A DNA stretch of 64,000 nt from Sphingopyxis sp. OPL5. GTDB lineage: Bacteria; Pseudomonadota; Alphaproteobacteria; Sphingomonadales; Sphingomonadaceae. Positions 9,001-15,417 of this stretch are shown in pieces (position 1 is the stretch's first letter; each line of letters opens with the position of its first letter). The notes under the pieces were generated by a model. That model searched no databases, was not told the DNA's origin, and saw nothing but the letters and a program-made list of their open reading frames with translations. A program made the translations under genes and the position numbers. The stretch spans positions 1,240,001 to 1,304,000 of the forward strand of contig NZ_CP060725.1 of assembly GCF_003797775.2 (NCBI RefSeq), written 5' to 3'.

Positions 9001-10982
9001 TCGGCCTCGGCCAGACCGGAGGCGACAGCAGCATCCGGACGCAAAGCGGCAGCGGCACCTTTGCCGGCCTCGCCGCTTTCGACGATGTCCGCATCAATTC
9101 GTCGGGCAATGTCGCGGTGACCGCGCCGGCAACCGCGGGCCGCGACATCACCATCGCCGCGGCGTCGGTCGATATCGCCAGCCTGACGACCCCGGTCGGC
9201 GACGGGATCGACAGCCTGAGCGCCGGTCGCAACCTGCAGGTCACGACAAGCGGCGCGATCAGCGGCGGCGCGGTGCGCGCCGGCGGCAATCTGGAACTCG
9301 CCGCCGGGACGACGATCGCAATCACCCGCGCCGTCACCGGCGCCGGGGGCTCGCTGGCGCTCAGCGGAGGCGAAGGCGTGGCTGCGGGCACCGTGGCCAG
9401 CGGCGGCACCACCTTGCTCGACAGCGCCGACGGCGCGATCGAGATCGCCAGCCTGAGTTCGGCCGGACCGGTCGATGCAAGCGGCAACAGCATCGCGATC
9501 GGCAGCGGCAGCGGCAATCTGGTCTTCAGCACGCTGACCACGGATGTCGGCGACGCGTCGATCACCAACAGCGGCAATCTGTCGGTCACCGCCGGTACCG
9601 TGGCGGGCCGCGCATCGCTGCGTTCGACCAATGGCGACCTCAGCGTGACGCAGCTCGGCGCCGCCGACGTGCAGCTCGAATCCGACGATGACATGACGCT
9701 CGGCGCGGTGACCGCGACCAACAGCCTGCTCGGCGAAGCGGGCGGGGTGCTGACGGTCAATGGCGCGGTCACCGGGCGCGAAATGTCGCTTGGATCGGCG
9801 GACATCGTCATCGGCTCCGGCGGGCGCCTCGGCACCGCCGGCACCACCGCCGTGCTCGACGTGCGCAATACCGACGGCAACAGCCAGACCTTCATCGGCG
9901 GCACCGGCACGCGCGACGGCTATCATATCGACGCGGCCGAAATGGCGCGCCTCTATGGTACCGACATCCGCATCTTCGCCCCGCAGGTCGACGACAACAA
10001 TGGCGGCTTCGTCGCCGCGGCGCCCGGCGGCCTGCCGATCGGTTCTGTCGGCAGCAGCGCGCAGCCCGACGTGATCATCGACGATTTCACGATGACCGCG
10101 GGATCGCCGACCTCGAACCTGGGCACCAACGGCACGCTGACGATCGAGACCCCGGGCAAGGCCCGCGTGCTCGGCGACGTGCTGCTCACCGGCATGGGCG
10201 ACAACAACGGCCTCGCGATCCGCGCCAGCGACGCGCTCGAAGTCATCCTCGGCGAGGGCACCATCCGGCTCACCGGCGGCAGCAGCACCAGCGGCGCCTC
10301 GACCCCCGGCGGTCTCCTGACGCTCGAATCGGACGACGTCATCGTCGCGACCGCCAGCGCGATCGCCGACGTCGCGGCGGCGGCCGACATCGACGCGATC
10401 GATGACCGGCTGGCACAGAATGACGGCGTAACCAGCGACGAAGGCGCGCTGGTCGCGGGCGGCATCGACGTCAGCGTCGTCGGCGGCTTCTATGTCCAGA
10501 ATACCGGCCTCGGCACGCGCTTCGCGCAGCGCCGCGGGCTGACCTTCGGCACGCTCGGGCTCAATGTGAACGTCGAGGGGGCCGATTCGCGGATCGTCAT
10601 CAACGGCGTCCACCTCGGTCCGTCGGGCCAGGTCACCGGACTCGACGCCATCCCGCTGCTGTCGATCGACGGCTTCGTGATCGGCAGCGGTCCCTTGAGC
10701 GGTAGCGGCCTCGCCTTCGACTCGGGATCGACGATGAACGGGTGCCTGATCGTCAGTTCGACGACCTGCGCCTTCCTCGAATTCGAATCCTCCTTCCCGG
10801 TGCAGGACGTCATCAACAAGGAGGACGATGACGAAGGTGATAGCGACGACGCCGAGGGCATGAGCCTGCCGGTGCCACTGATCACGATGCGCAGCCTCGA
10901 CCCGCTGACCGGCGAGCCGCTGCTCGACGATCCGGTGACCGGCGCGGGCAACGACGACCTGTGGACGCCGCCGAGCGAATAA
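3..10982 (+). CDS. Giant haemagglutinin-like repetitive exoprotein (TpsA-like), 5' end outside window
   Basis: The frame is open from the window edge (phase starts at base 3) to a TAA at 10980-10982, giving at least 3,659 residues. The first ~75 residues, including YVALVAPRINQGGIIDVDG, resemble the end of the haemagglutinin-activity (TPS) domain of filamentous haemagglutinins. Bases ~800-3950 encode a glycine-rich block of GxGxGGTA-type repeats. Bases ~4000-9900 encode beta-helix-like repeats of the type AGxDI...ITATG, including a large internal duplication. The C-terminus has CLIVSSTTC, an acidic run (EDDDEGDSDD) and a final GAGNDDLW, with no aromatic beta-barrel, so secretion through a separate TpsB pore is inferred rather than autotransport. 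Only four cysteines were found. The likely role is as a surface adhesin or exoprotein. Any signal peptide and the TpsB partner would lie upstream of the window. Confidence 0.8.
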   Translation, partial: DIDTTGGLFGPGGEIRFRGASGSTASIDISPQSFISASYPGNPGSSYVALVAPRINQGGIIDVDGSAALVAAEQADITINNGLFDINVTVGAEGGNAITHTGITGGPAHQQGDTDQSRVYMVAIPKNDAVTMLISGQVGYRDAVTAQTDPDGAVVLSAGYNVANGVIVGAPVGTAAANITVNDTIFQSSVTAHASGAFVGQPIASIPAGGPVVAVPPPHLGRLIVQGNATFIGDASATVSVGNNQIVGATGNFVVASNGSGGQAGNAAINVNPGGGLAVLGNLSLLGAGRPDAVTGNSTGGSAQFTVDGGTVVVGNGIAISAAGTGDLSATGIGGTGTGGTAGLTVQNGGSLTADTINVSASGRGGGVTSSPSGAPVIADQGGNGQGGTAEVTVDSGGTLTANTSLSVSANGAGQIGNVQSGNGTGGTARIQVLGALSSLTSPTTTLAAGGTGGGSVSSPNIGTFPSLNGGDGQGGTIELTFTADNSSTAALGDLTANASGTGGNATGDGATGGNATGGTVTITADNGINAEQNSLSVDASALSGGASSVNGTSSTTGDAVGGTINVTINGGATLASDSSIGFDASAQAASGENRGNARGGTIAVTAIGSGGNSSLTALTTITANASVGGANGTLPNSTGTATGGDIDFTADGGTITAGSFDIAATAASGNSAGAGGAAQGGTIDIRAANTGVFSATDSAGTSSFATDAATGFSQGGASATGGRIGVVVDGGTVSFGAPAFFSSTGIAGGDASSAGNIVVGRGGSILLQVLDNNLNTSTLNFQSLSVSADGRAAQIFEGPAQMPGTAAGNGGDITVDVQGGQVTGGQLQLSASGFSGSVAGDNGVGSGGIAAYRQTGGAANVGDLVVSANGVGGGNLRASAGGSGFGGTATIDLLGGTLDATTISAEAVGAGGVGQIGSDSDPANPVDGQNGGFGQGGTATINLNGNAVVTTTTLSALASGIGGDGGDFISAAGVVGNAGNGGNGQGGTAAINLTAGTLTSGDITADAGGFGGNGGGLLNLNSGPVSGVARGGNGGNGQGGTATIDLATLVTATGTMGGYALGVGGIGGTNNIGGDGGFGQGGTAELIVDNIAAGRVDVILDSSAEGGDGGDGIDGAGGFGGSAFGGISRVRVTGANGSATISQDNFTAGALGGQGGNAALAAGNNPRVGPAGGGGGNGTGGTVEVIADDGAVTLTFGRLSAVALGSFGTGGDGGTGADNPGTITLPGPDGIPGTPDDVVMGLSGGDGGLGGAGSGGLVHLVANGSGSISSSGAPVSIAVGGTSGAGGAGGVGSGGGGAGNAFTGTIGGRVQIETFGNGTAAGTITLGDTTIDANGDVAGRIELRSAGTIQMASLTANAFGGTSLTNNDTDVAPHGIFLGVTNGLIQTDGAVSLNTDGSVGVYAQGTGQLNAGGALTVNAGDQVDIRHDFRTGTAPTIQSGTSASFTAVNSIRSAPGSLVSGGTSLSMIATGTNSAIDVDSLDAQTLTLLLATEGRINVYGTTTSGDDLTANARDEVAINAATAGDDISLTGNTIVAGRLVTTGTGLDSEVDGSNIFFSTVSAASVDHAEADNDFTADVGSFATGPNSIITGGDIDINALGAVDLGNSTAGGFVAVDGQSIVFDTIGAGTTVTLNATGTAPGAEGILGNGITAGGNVALFGNTIRINDSVVTSASLFALSTGGNARLSATTDGDIIINSAGDIGGNFAAGGNVGLTAATNITAQATAAGTYVGPNGPSEGYVFINAAGDANLLAGSSAATMIGVAAGTNANVDGATAGEDLYVVAGNTATVTNSLAGDDLIVTGTCCVIVDNVSTTGAGPDGRSLILAPSSAGGPDMWQIQTGPTDLSNIVLTASAGTIDASNAVAFDNLTATASNVVRTTNTIRSGLVTTITGSALDLESVTAGTDIILTSTSGGIGAIGALSAGHDLTITSAAGGSFADLSAGDDIRITANGNVSAATLLTTAGGADNEADNSGAYITTPGSIAITGATNTVGQTRLTAGGTVDTGAINADYTFIDAVGAVNITGDVTSGGMFIEGSSVALRNANGLANQILLRATAGDVTANGNVTTLADLQVQATGAITITGAANGGNFVEMTGGSIDVADVSSNSFVTLRSNSGAINSTGTISAGSDVFINAATGGTFNAITAGDDVSIGAGGDVTIASITAEGSNPQGEEIGSNVSGTIAGVLTVTGSTFANDDVNFSATSMSLQDVTAGGSFTAGASGGPITLTSADVGANIGLTATGAVTATGLLQSGGDTTASGASLGLRSITAGGNVALTSTTGDIRTDGDVFGFNISYTSARDIVLDANDRAFANGTLALDANRDVLVAGQLGADRDLTVRASRDANVRIAGAGDDIRITGGRSVTVGSVDATGGGIDDENNGSNIVLLSSGALVASGPVSAANNVTLRGTSVGTQGVDGNIVSITSTVGDVDLGGSVNGFNGITIASAGDITQTSASRIATSGNLTATAGGDIAVGNIISGGAQISAPGFISTGSITGSARVEAGGAVTVGGNVRGGVFSAEGSSIDLGANEVRVVSTDLTATNGGITATGAVIATSGNVAANATGAVSLTGGVTAFQNASLSGASIAVGDVTGTNGNVSLTATSGAVTATGTIDARRDIVIATTQGGSFGSLIAGDDIGISGSGDVTVALMDATGDNPDSGESGSNINIALAGAFDVDHAEAAGDFTADVARIRTGLNSIITDGNIDITASGAADLGNSTAGGHIDVDAQSIAFAALDAGDYVDLNATGTAPGAQGIAGSTILAGSDVFLTGNSITVGNIDSGGLLSAFGSGGDVAIANGTAAGNIGVLAGGNISGAYAAGGDIELSAGGNINVTANAAGGAPDPSNGDVDTAGNVFVDAGGNVTLVDSSGAGMVGVNARGSATLTNVTAGEDMLVLAGTTANLSGITVGDDLDVLAGGAVTATGVRATAEGPDGFVLDYTANGFTIGQGEGVSSLDGADIDLRSTGGSVTAAGLSAGDDIILGAATSLSVSGATTLGLGQTGGDSSIRTQSGSGTFAGLAAFDDVRINSSGNVAVTAPATAGRDITIAAASVDIASLTTPVGDGIDSLSAGRNLQVTTSGAISGGAVRAGGNLELAAGTTIAITRAVTGAGGSLALSGGEGVAAGTVASGGTTLLDSADGAIEIASLSSAGPVDASGNSIAIGSGSGNLVFSTLTTDVGDASITNSGNLSVTAGTVAGRASLRSTNGDLSVTQLGAADVQLESDDDMTLGAVTATNSLLGEAGGVLTVNGAVTGREMSLGSADIVIGSGGRLGTAGTTAVLDVRNTDGNSQTFIGGTGTRDGYHIDAAEMARLYGTDIRIFAPQVDDNNGGFVAAAPGGLPIGSVGSSAQPDVIIDDFTMTAGSPTSNLGTNGTLTIETPGKARVLGDVLLTGMGDNNGLAIRASDALEVILGEGTIRLTGGSSTSGASTPGGLLTLESDDVIVATASAIADVAAAADIDAIDDRLAQNDGVTSDEGALVAGGIDVSVVGGFYVQNTGLGTRFAQRRGLTFGTLGLNVNVEGADSRIVINGVHLGPSGQVTGLDAIPLLSIDGFVIGSGPLSGSGLAFDSGSTMNGCLIVSSTTCAFLEFESSFPVQDVINKEDDDEGDSDDAEGMSLPVPLITMRSLDPLTGEPLLDDPVTGAGNDDLWTPPSE

Positions 10983-11028
10983 GCGTTTCGGTTGACGTTG
11001 GGCGTCGCGGCGGGGCATGGGCGCGGAC

Positions 11029-12471
11029 ATGACCGACGCCCCTGCCCTGCCGCTGAAGCTGTTCAACAGCCTGACGCGCTCCCTCGAGGAGTTCGTCCCC
11101 GTCCATCCGGGCGAGGCGCGCGTCTACAGCTGCGGGCCGACGGTCTATAACTATCCGCATATCGGCAATATGCGCGCCTATGTCTTCGCCGACACCCTTG
11201 GGCGGACACTGTCGTTCAAAGGGTACAAGCTCACCCACGTCATCAACATCACCGACGTCGGCCATCTGACCGACGACGCCGACGCAGGCGAGGACAAGCT
11301 CGAAAAAGCGGCGGCCGAGCGCGCGCAGTCGATCTGGGACATCGCGCGCCATTATACCGAGGCCTATTGGGCCGACATCAAGGCGCTCAATATCCGCCAG
11401 CCCGCGCACTGGTCGATCGCCACCGACTATGTCCCGCAGATGATCGACTTCGCCAAGGCGATCGCCGACAAACATTGCTACGAACTGGACAGCGGCCTCT
11501 ATTTCGACACCGCGAGTGTCAATAATTACGGGCGCCTCGCGCGCCACGGCACCGATGAGGGCGAGAGCCGCATCGACCCCGTCGATGGCAAGCGCCTGCC
11601 TGCCGATTTCGCGATCTGGCGCAAGACCCCCGCGGGCGAGACGCGCCAGATGGAATGGGATTCACCCTGGGGCCGCGGCGCGCCGGGCTGGCATCTCGAA
11701 TGCTCGGTGATGTCGGAGGCGCTGCTTGGTTTCCCGTTCGACATCCACACCGGCGGCATCGACCACCGCGAGATCCACCATCCGAACGAGATCGCGCAGA
11801 ACCAGGCGCACAGCTGCAGCGACGCCAGCGGCGCGCGTTTCTGGATGCACAATAATTTCCTCGTCGAACGCAGCGGCAAGATGTCGAAATCCAGCGGCGA
11901 GTTTTTGCGCGTTCAGCTGCTGACCGACAAGGGCTACCACCCGCTCGCCTATCGCCTGCTGTGCCTGCAGGCGCATTATCGCAGCGAGCTGGAGTTCTCG
12001 TGGGACGGCCTCGGCGCGGCGCTGACGCGGTTGAAGCGACTGGTGATGGCAGTCGCCGCCCTTCGCGACGCCGACGACGCGCCGGTCGCCGATCGCCGGC
12101 TGACCGACCTCTTGGCCAAATTCGACGCGGCGATGTCCGACGACCTCAACACCGCTGTCGCATTGACCCTGCTCGAAGAAGCAGCGGCGATGAAAAAGAT
12201 CGACGCCGGGCAGAAGCGCACGGCGCTTGTCGCGATGGACGCCGTTCTCGGCCTCGACCTGCTGGCGATCAGCCGCGCCGACCTGCGCGTCCGCCCGAAA
12301 TCCGCAACTATCACCGAAGCAGAAATCGAAGCCACCCTCATCCGCCGCAAGGAAGCGCGCGCGGCCAAGGAATTCGCGGCCTCCGACGCGCTGCGCGACG
12401 AGCTCATCGCCGCCGGGGTCGAGGTGATGGACGGCGACCCGCTCGGCTGGGATTGGCGGTTGGAGGCATAG
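11029..12471 (+). CDS. cysS: Cysteinyl-tRNA synthetase
   Basis: A class I aminoacyl-tRNA synthetase that charges tRNA-Cys with cysteine in the cytoplasm; 480 residues, normal for the family. The HIGH-type motif is PHIGN (residues ~43-47) and the KMSKS loop is at ~284. The zinc ligands of the family are visible as Cys35 (YSCGPTVY), Cys225 (WHLEC) and the His/Glu of GGIDHREIHHPNE. An in-frame ATG at 11017 would add MGAD. I prefer 11029 because the family usually begins directly with a short tail before the LKLFNSLTR strand, and the GGGG at 11012-11015 is too close to 11017. It follows the exoprotein gene by under 50 bases with no visible terminator, so read-through is possible. Confidence 0.96.
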   Translation: MTDAPALPLKLFNSLTRSLEEFVPVHPGEARVYSCGPTVYNYPHIGNMRAYVFADTLGRTLSFKGYKLTHVINITDVGHLTDDADAGEDKLEKAAAERAQSIWDIARHYTEAYWADIKALNIRQPAHWSIATDYVPQMIDFAKAIADKHCYELDSGLYFDTASVNNYGRLARHGTDEGESRIDPVDGKRLPADFAIWRKTPAGETRQMEWDSPWGRGAPGWHLECSVMSEALLGFPFDIHTGGIDHREIHHPNEIAQNQAHSCSDASGARFWMHNNFLVERSGKMSKSSGEFLRVQLLTDKGYHPLAYRLLCLQAHYRSELEFSWDGLGAALTRLKRLVMAVAALRDADDAPVADRRLTDLLAKFDAAMSDDLNTAVALTLLEEAAAMKKIDAGQKRTALVAMDAVLGLDLLAISRADLRVRPKSATITEAEIEATLIRRKEARAAKEFAASDALRDELIAAGVEVMDGDPLGWDWRLEA

Positions 12472-12519
12472 CTGCCGCAGTCATGGGCGAGGTCGGATTT
12501 CGACCGAAGTCGGCTATAA

Positions 12520-12564
12520 ATCCTCCCTGTGGCGAAGCGATGGGGAGGACGCGACAGGGAGGAT
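12520..12564. repeat. Small palindromic repeat (REP-like) after cysS
   Basis: An 11-bp perfect inverted repeat: ATCCTCCCTGT at 12520-12530 and ACAGGGAGGAT at 12554-12564, around a 23-base centre. The same CAGGGAGGAT end occurs in the element at 47574-47685. There is no T-tract, so it is better called an intergenic palindromic repeat than a terminator, although it may stabilise the cysS mRNA end. The rest of 12472-12669 shows only a short GGTCG/CGACC hairpin at 12491-12505. Confidence 0.6.
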
Positions 12565-12669
12565 CGGCAACGTCTGTTCCCTACCCAATATTGATCATCA
12601 GCGCTTCGGAGGCGGGGCGGCAACAAGCGACCGATTGCGGACATTGGAAACGCGAGTAAGGTTCCGGCC

Positions 12670-13164
12670 ATGAGCAGAGCAATGAACCGTCGGCCTTTTC
12701 TAATTGGAATGTTGGCTGGCGCTGCATCGGCACTAGCAAGCGTCGCTGCGGTCGCGTCGTTGTCGGAAGACGGCACCGTTCAATACCTCCGTGTCGCCGA
12801 CGATAATTACGAGCACATTCTAGGGCTGAATTACAAACCTGAGGACGGCCCGACGAGCGCAAAGATCATCAGGGATTGCAAGATCGAGCAGTTCGTGACG
12901 GACGTATCCCAGCCAGATTATGCCGGGTCATCGTTCGTCAAAATCGACGGAATGCCGAAAGCCAATCTGAATTGCGTAATTGGGGAGGCCCGGATCAATT
13001 CGATGTCGATCGCAATTGTCGACGGTATTGATGCGATACCAATCGATTGCATCGGCGGATGGCCTACGCGTTTCCAAAAGGAAGAGGCGGGTGGGTTTGA
13101 ACTATGTCGCGGACACAAGAATCCCTACCCGATTTTCGTGTCCACACCACCACCCAAGCGCTAG
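12670..13164 (+). CDS. Exported hypothetical protein with twin-Arg-like start
   Basis: 164 residues of unknown function. The N-terminus has two arginines (NRRPF) followed by a hydrophobic stretch (residues ~12-30, LIGMLAGAASALASVAAVA), so the protein is exported or membrane-anchored. Five cysteines lie in the mature part (IRDCK, NCVIG, DCIGG and LCRG among them), which suits a disulfide-bonded periplasmic fold. The ATG at 12682 (MNRRPF) is an alternative start. Base composition is clearly more AT-rich than the flanking genes, which suggests later acquisition. I recognise no family. Confidence 0.6.
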   Translation: MSRAMNRRPFLIGMLAGAASALASVAAVASLSEDGTVQYLRVADDNYEHILGLNYKPEDGPTSAKIIRDCKIEQFVTDVSQPDYAGSSFVKIDGMPKANLNCVIGEARINSMSIAIVDGIDAIPIDCIGGWPTRFQKEEAGGFELCRGHKNPYPIFVSTPPPKR

Positions 13165-13200
13165 TCGGCTTCCCACCCCAAATCTGGCGCCACGCCCCTT

Positions 13201-13218
13201 GCTTACACTCCTGTAAGC
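13201..13218. promoter_or_regulatory. Palindromic operator-like site upstream of small membrane protein
   Basis: Perfect 7-bp inverted repeat GCTTACA-ctcc-TGTAAGC, ending 14 bases before the ATG at 13233. The octamer TACACTCC occurs here and again at 13221-13228. The TTACA-N4-TGTAA layout suits a dimeric repressor such as a TetR-type protein, but no regulator gene is adjacent. Confidence 0.35.
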
Positions 13219-13232
13219 GCTACACTCCCGCC

Positions 13233-13592
13233 ATGCTCGACCGCATCGCCTGGCTCCTCCTCGCGCTCATCCACCTCGCCCCGGCGCTCGCCTTCTTCCG
13301 CCCGGCGATGCTGACGCGCCTCTACGCCGTCGACGCCCAAAGCCCGACCTTCCTGCTGCTCCACCACCGCGCGGCGCTGTTCGTCGTCGTCTGCACCCTC
13401 TGCGTCTGGGCGGCGTTCGACCCCGGCACGCGCCGTGCCGCCAGCGTCGCCGCCGCGATCAGCATGCTCTCCTTCCTGTGGCTCTATTGGCAGGCCGGAT
13501 CGCCCCCGTCGCTCCGCACCATTGCGTTCGCCGACCTTGCCGGACTGCCCTTTTTGGCCATAGTGGTCTGGCGGGCCTTCTCCCCCGCCTGA
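13233..13592 (+). CDS. Small integral membrane protein, unknown function
   Basis: 119 residues with about four hydrophobic helices: DRIAWLLLALIHLAPALAFF, the segment around FLLLHHRAALFVVVCTL, AASVAAAISMLSFLWLYW, and LAGLPFLAIVVWRAF. I chose the ATG at 13233 because the longer frame from 13104 would run through the previous gene and the palindrome at 13201-13218, and its extra residues have no membrane-protein character. It resembles the short phosphopantetheine-adenylyltransferase-like or DoxX-like inner-membrane proteins often left unnamed, but I cannot assign it. The next gene begins 19 bases downstream, so the two are probably co-transcribed. Confidence 0.65.
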   Translation: MLDRIAWLLLALIHLAPALAFFRPAMLTRLYAVDAQSPTFLLLHHRAALFVVVCTLCVWAAFDPGTRRAASVAAAISMLSFLWLYWQAGSPPSLRTIAFADLAGLPFLAIVVWRAFSPA

Positions 13593-13611
13593 AACACGGG
13601 ATCGCCAACCA

Positions 13612-14556
13612 ATGACCAAGACCGTCACCGTCCTCTCGGGCCTCGTCCGTCCGCTCATCGAAAGCCGCCTGCCCGACTGGGTCGAGCCGCGCTTTTTCCA
13701 GTCGAAGGAGGAGGCGATGGCGCTCGCGCCCGAGGCCGACATCGGCTGGTTCGACATGTACGACAAGCGCGACATGGCCGCCGCGATCACCGCCGCGACG
13801 AAAATGCGCTGGCTGAACTCGATCTATGCCGGGGTCGACGGCATCCCGCTGGGCCTGCTCGCCGAGCGCGGCACGGTGCTCACCAATGGCGTCGGCATCA
13901 ACGCGATCACCATCGCCGAATATGTCGTGATGGGCATGCTCACCGTCGCCAAGGGGTACCGCGAAGTCGTGCGCGCGCAGGAGCGGCATGAATGGCTCCA
14001 GGATTCGCCCGGCAAGGTCGAACTCTACGGGTCGAAGGCGCTGCTGCTCGGCTATGGCGCGATCGGCAAGCTGGTCGAGGAGCGGCTGAAGGCCTTCGCC
14101 GTCGACGTCACCGTCGTGCGCCGGACCCCCGGCCCCAACACGCTGACCCCCGACCAGTGGCGCGACCGCCTCGGCGATTATGACTGGGTGATCCTCGCCG
14201 TCCCCGCGACGCCAGAGACCGACGGCATGATCGGCGCCGCCGAACTCGCCGCGATGAAACCGACCGCGACTTTGATCAACATCGCACGCGGCAGCGTCGT
14301 CGACCAGGCGGCGCTGGTCACCGCGCTCGACGCCAAGCAAATCGCCGCGGCCTTCCTCGACGTCACCAGCCCCGAACCGCTGCCCGCCGACGATGTGCTG
14401 TGGAGCCTCGACAATGCGCATATCACCATGCACCTGTCGGGCCGTGCGCAGGACAAAATGTTCGTGCGCGCCGCCGAGCGCTTCCTCGAAAATCTCGGCC
14501 GCTGGCACAAGGGCGAAGCGGTCGAGCCGCGCGTCAACCTGACGCTGGGCTATTAG
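13612..14556 (+). CDS. D-2-hydroxyacid dehydrogenase
   Basis: 314-residue NAD(P)-dependent D-isomer-specific 2-hydroxyacid dehydrogenase that reduces a 2-ketoacid to the D-2-hydroxyacid. The nucleotide-binding motif GYGAIG is at residues ~147-152. The catalytic arginine is in NIARGSVVD, the acidic partner in DVTSPEPLP and the catalytic histidine in MHLSG, so the active site is intact. The substrate cannot be told from sequence; the family includes glyoxylate/hydroxypyruvate, lactate and phosphoglycerate members. It converges on the metallophosphoesterase gene with a 4-base overlap of the two stop codons (14553-14556), so neither gene has room for its own terminator. Confidence 0.88.
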   Translation: MTKTVTVLSGLVRPLIESRLPDWVEPRFFQSKEEAMALAPEADIGWFDMYDKRDMAAAITAATKMRWLNSIYAGVDGIPLGLLAERGTVLTNGVGINAITIAEYVVMGMLTVAKGYREVVRAQERHEWLQDSPGKVELYGSKALLLGYGAIGKLVEERLKAFAVDVTVVRRTPGPNTLTPDQWRDRLGDYDWVILAVPATPETDGMIGAAELAAMKPTATLINIARGSVVDQAALVTALDAKQIAAAFLDVTSPEPLPADDVLWSLDNAHITMHLSGRAQDKMFVRAAERFLENLGRWHKGEAVEPRVNLTLGY

Positions 14557-15401
14557 CCCGGCCGCTCGGCCTTCAACTCGCGCACCAGCGGTTGCAGTCG
14601 CTCGTCATATTTGGCCAGCATCGTGTGCGATCCGGCATGGTCATAGAAACTCACCAGCTCGCGCCCGTTCCAGCGGTGCAGCGCATAGGCGGGGTCCTCG
14701 GCGACGATCATCGGGCGGTCGTCGGGCTTGTTCTCGTCGATGGGCCTGAGATCGAGCGACACCTGCGGCGCGGTCGACGAACAGATGGCGATGGTCCGCC
14801 CCTCCCACGACACGGTGACGCTGCGGTGAAGATGCCCGCAGATCAGCCCGCGTACCTGCGGGTGGCGGCGGATCACGTCGGTGAAGGTCGCGACCCAGGG
14901 TTCGTCGGGATGGGTGTTCATCCACTCGATCCCGCTTTCGACCGGCGGATGGTGCATCACGACATAGGTCGGCTTGGCCGGGTCCTTCGCCAGTTCGGCG
15001 TCGAGCCACGCCGCGCGCGCCTCGCAAAAGGCGCCCCCATGGCGCCCCTCCTCGAGCGTATCGACGGTGACCAGCCGCAGTTCGGGCAGGTCGATGCTGT
15101 ACTGGATAAAGCCGTTGCCGTCGTCGAAGCCCGGAAACTGCGCATGAAAATTGTCGCGCAGGTCGTGGTTGCCGACGCTCGGCCACACCGGAAAGGGGCA
15201 GCGCGAAAAGGCCGTCGCCAGACGGCGATAGCTGTCCGGATCGCCGCGATCGGTGATGTCGCCGGTGGCGAGCAACAGGTCGGGCCGGTTCGGCCCCTCG
15301 ATCAGCAGGTCGAGCACCTCGTCCAGCCGCTTGCGATTATATTCGGCCGGATTGTCCGGATCGAACCCGATATGGATATCGGTGATCTGGGCGATCAGCA
15401 T
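14553..15401 (-). CDS. Metallophosphoesterase, class III cyclic-nucleotide phosphodiesterase-like
   Basis: 282-residue calcineurin-like phosphoesterase with all five metal-binding blocks: DIH (residues 8-10), GDITD, GNHD, MHHPP and GHLHR. The layout matches the CpdA/GpdQ/Rv0805 group, which hydrolyse 3',5'-cAMP or glycerophosphodiesters using two metal ions. No signal peptide is visible, so it is cytoplasmic. It is downstream of, and on the same strand as, an electron-transfer cluster whose flavoprotein has two cNMP-binding domains. That makes cAMP a plausible substrate, but this is inference from neighbourhood. The upstream region is occupied by the inverted-repeat element at 15418-15683. 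Confidence 0.85.
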   Translation of the reverse strand: MLIAQITDIHIGFDPDNPAEYNRKRLDEVLDLLIEGPNRPDLLLATGDITDRGDPDSYRRLATAFSRCPFPVWPSVGNHDLRDNFHAQFPGFDDGNGFIQYSIDLPELRLVTVDTLEEGRHGGAFCEARAAWLDAELAKDPAKPTYVVMHHPPVESGIEWMNTHPDEPWVATFTDVIRRHPQVRGLICGHLHRSVTVSWEGRTIAICSSTAPQVSLDLRPIDENKPDDRPMIVAEDPAYALHRWNGRELVSFYDHAGSHTMLAKYDERLQPLVRELKAERPG

Positions 15402-15417
15402 ATCCGTCCCCTGTCTC

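Noticed and set aside
10740..10982. C-terminal autotransporter beta-barrel in the exoprotein
   Set aside because: The end is acidic and proline-rich with no alternating aromatic strands and no terminal aromatic residue, so a two-partner route is more consistent.
4815..11066. 2,083-codon open frame on the minus strand
   Set aside because: It is antisense to the exoprotein gene and runs into cysS. Its Arg/Asp/Ala/Gly-rich translation has no domain, signal or start support; long shadow frames are expected opposite such repetitive GC-rich coding sequence.
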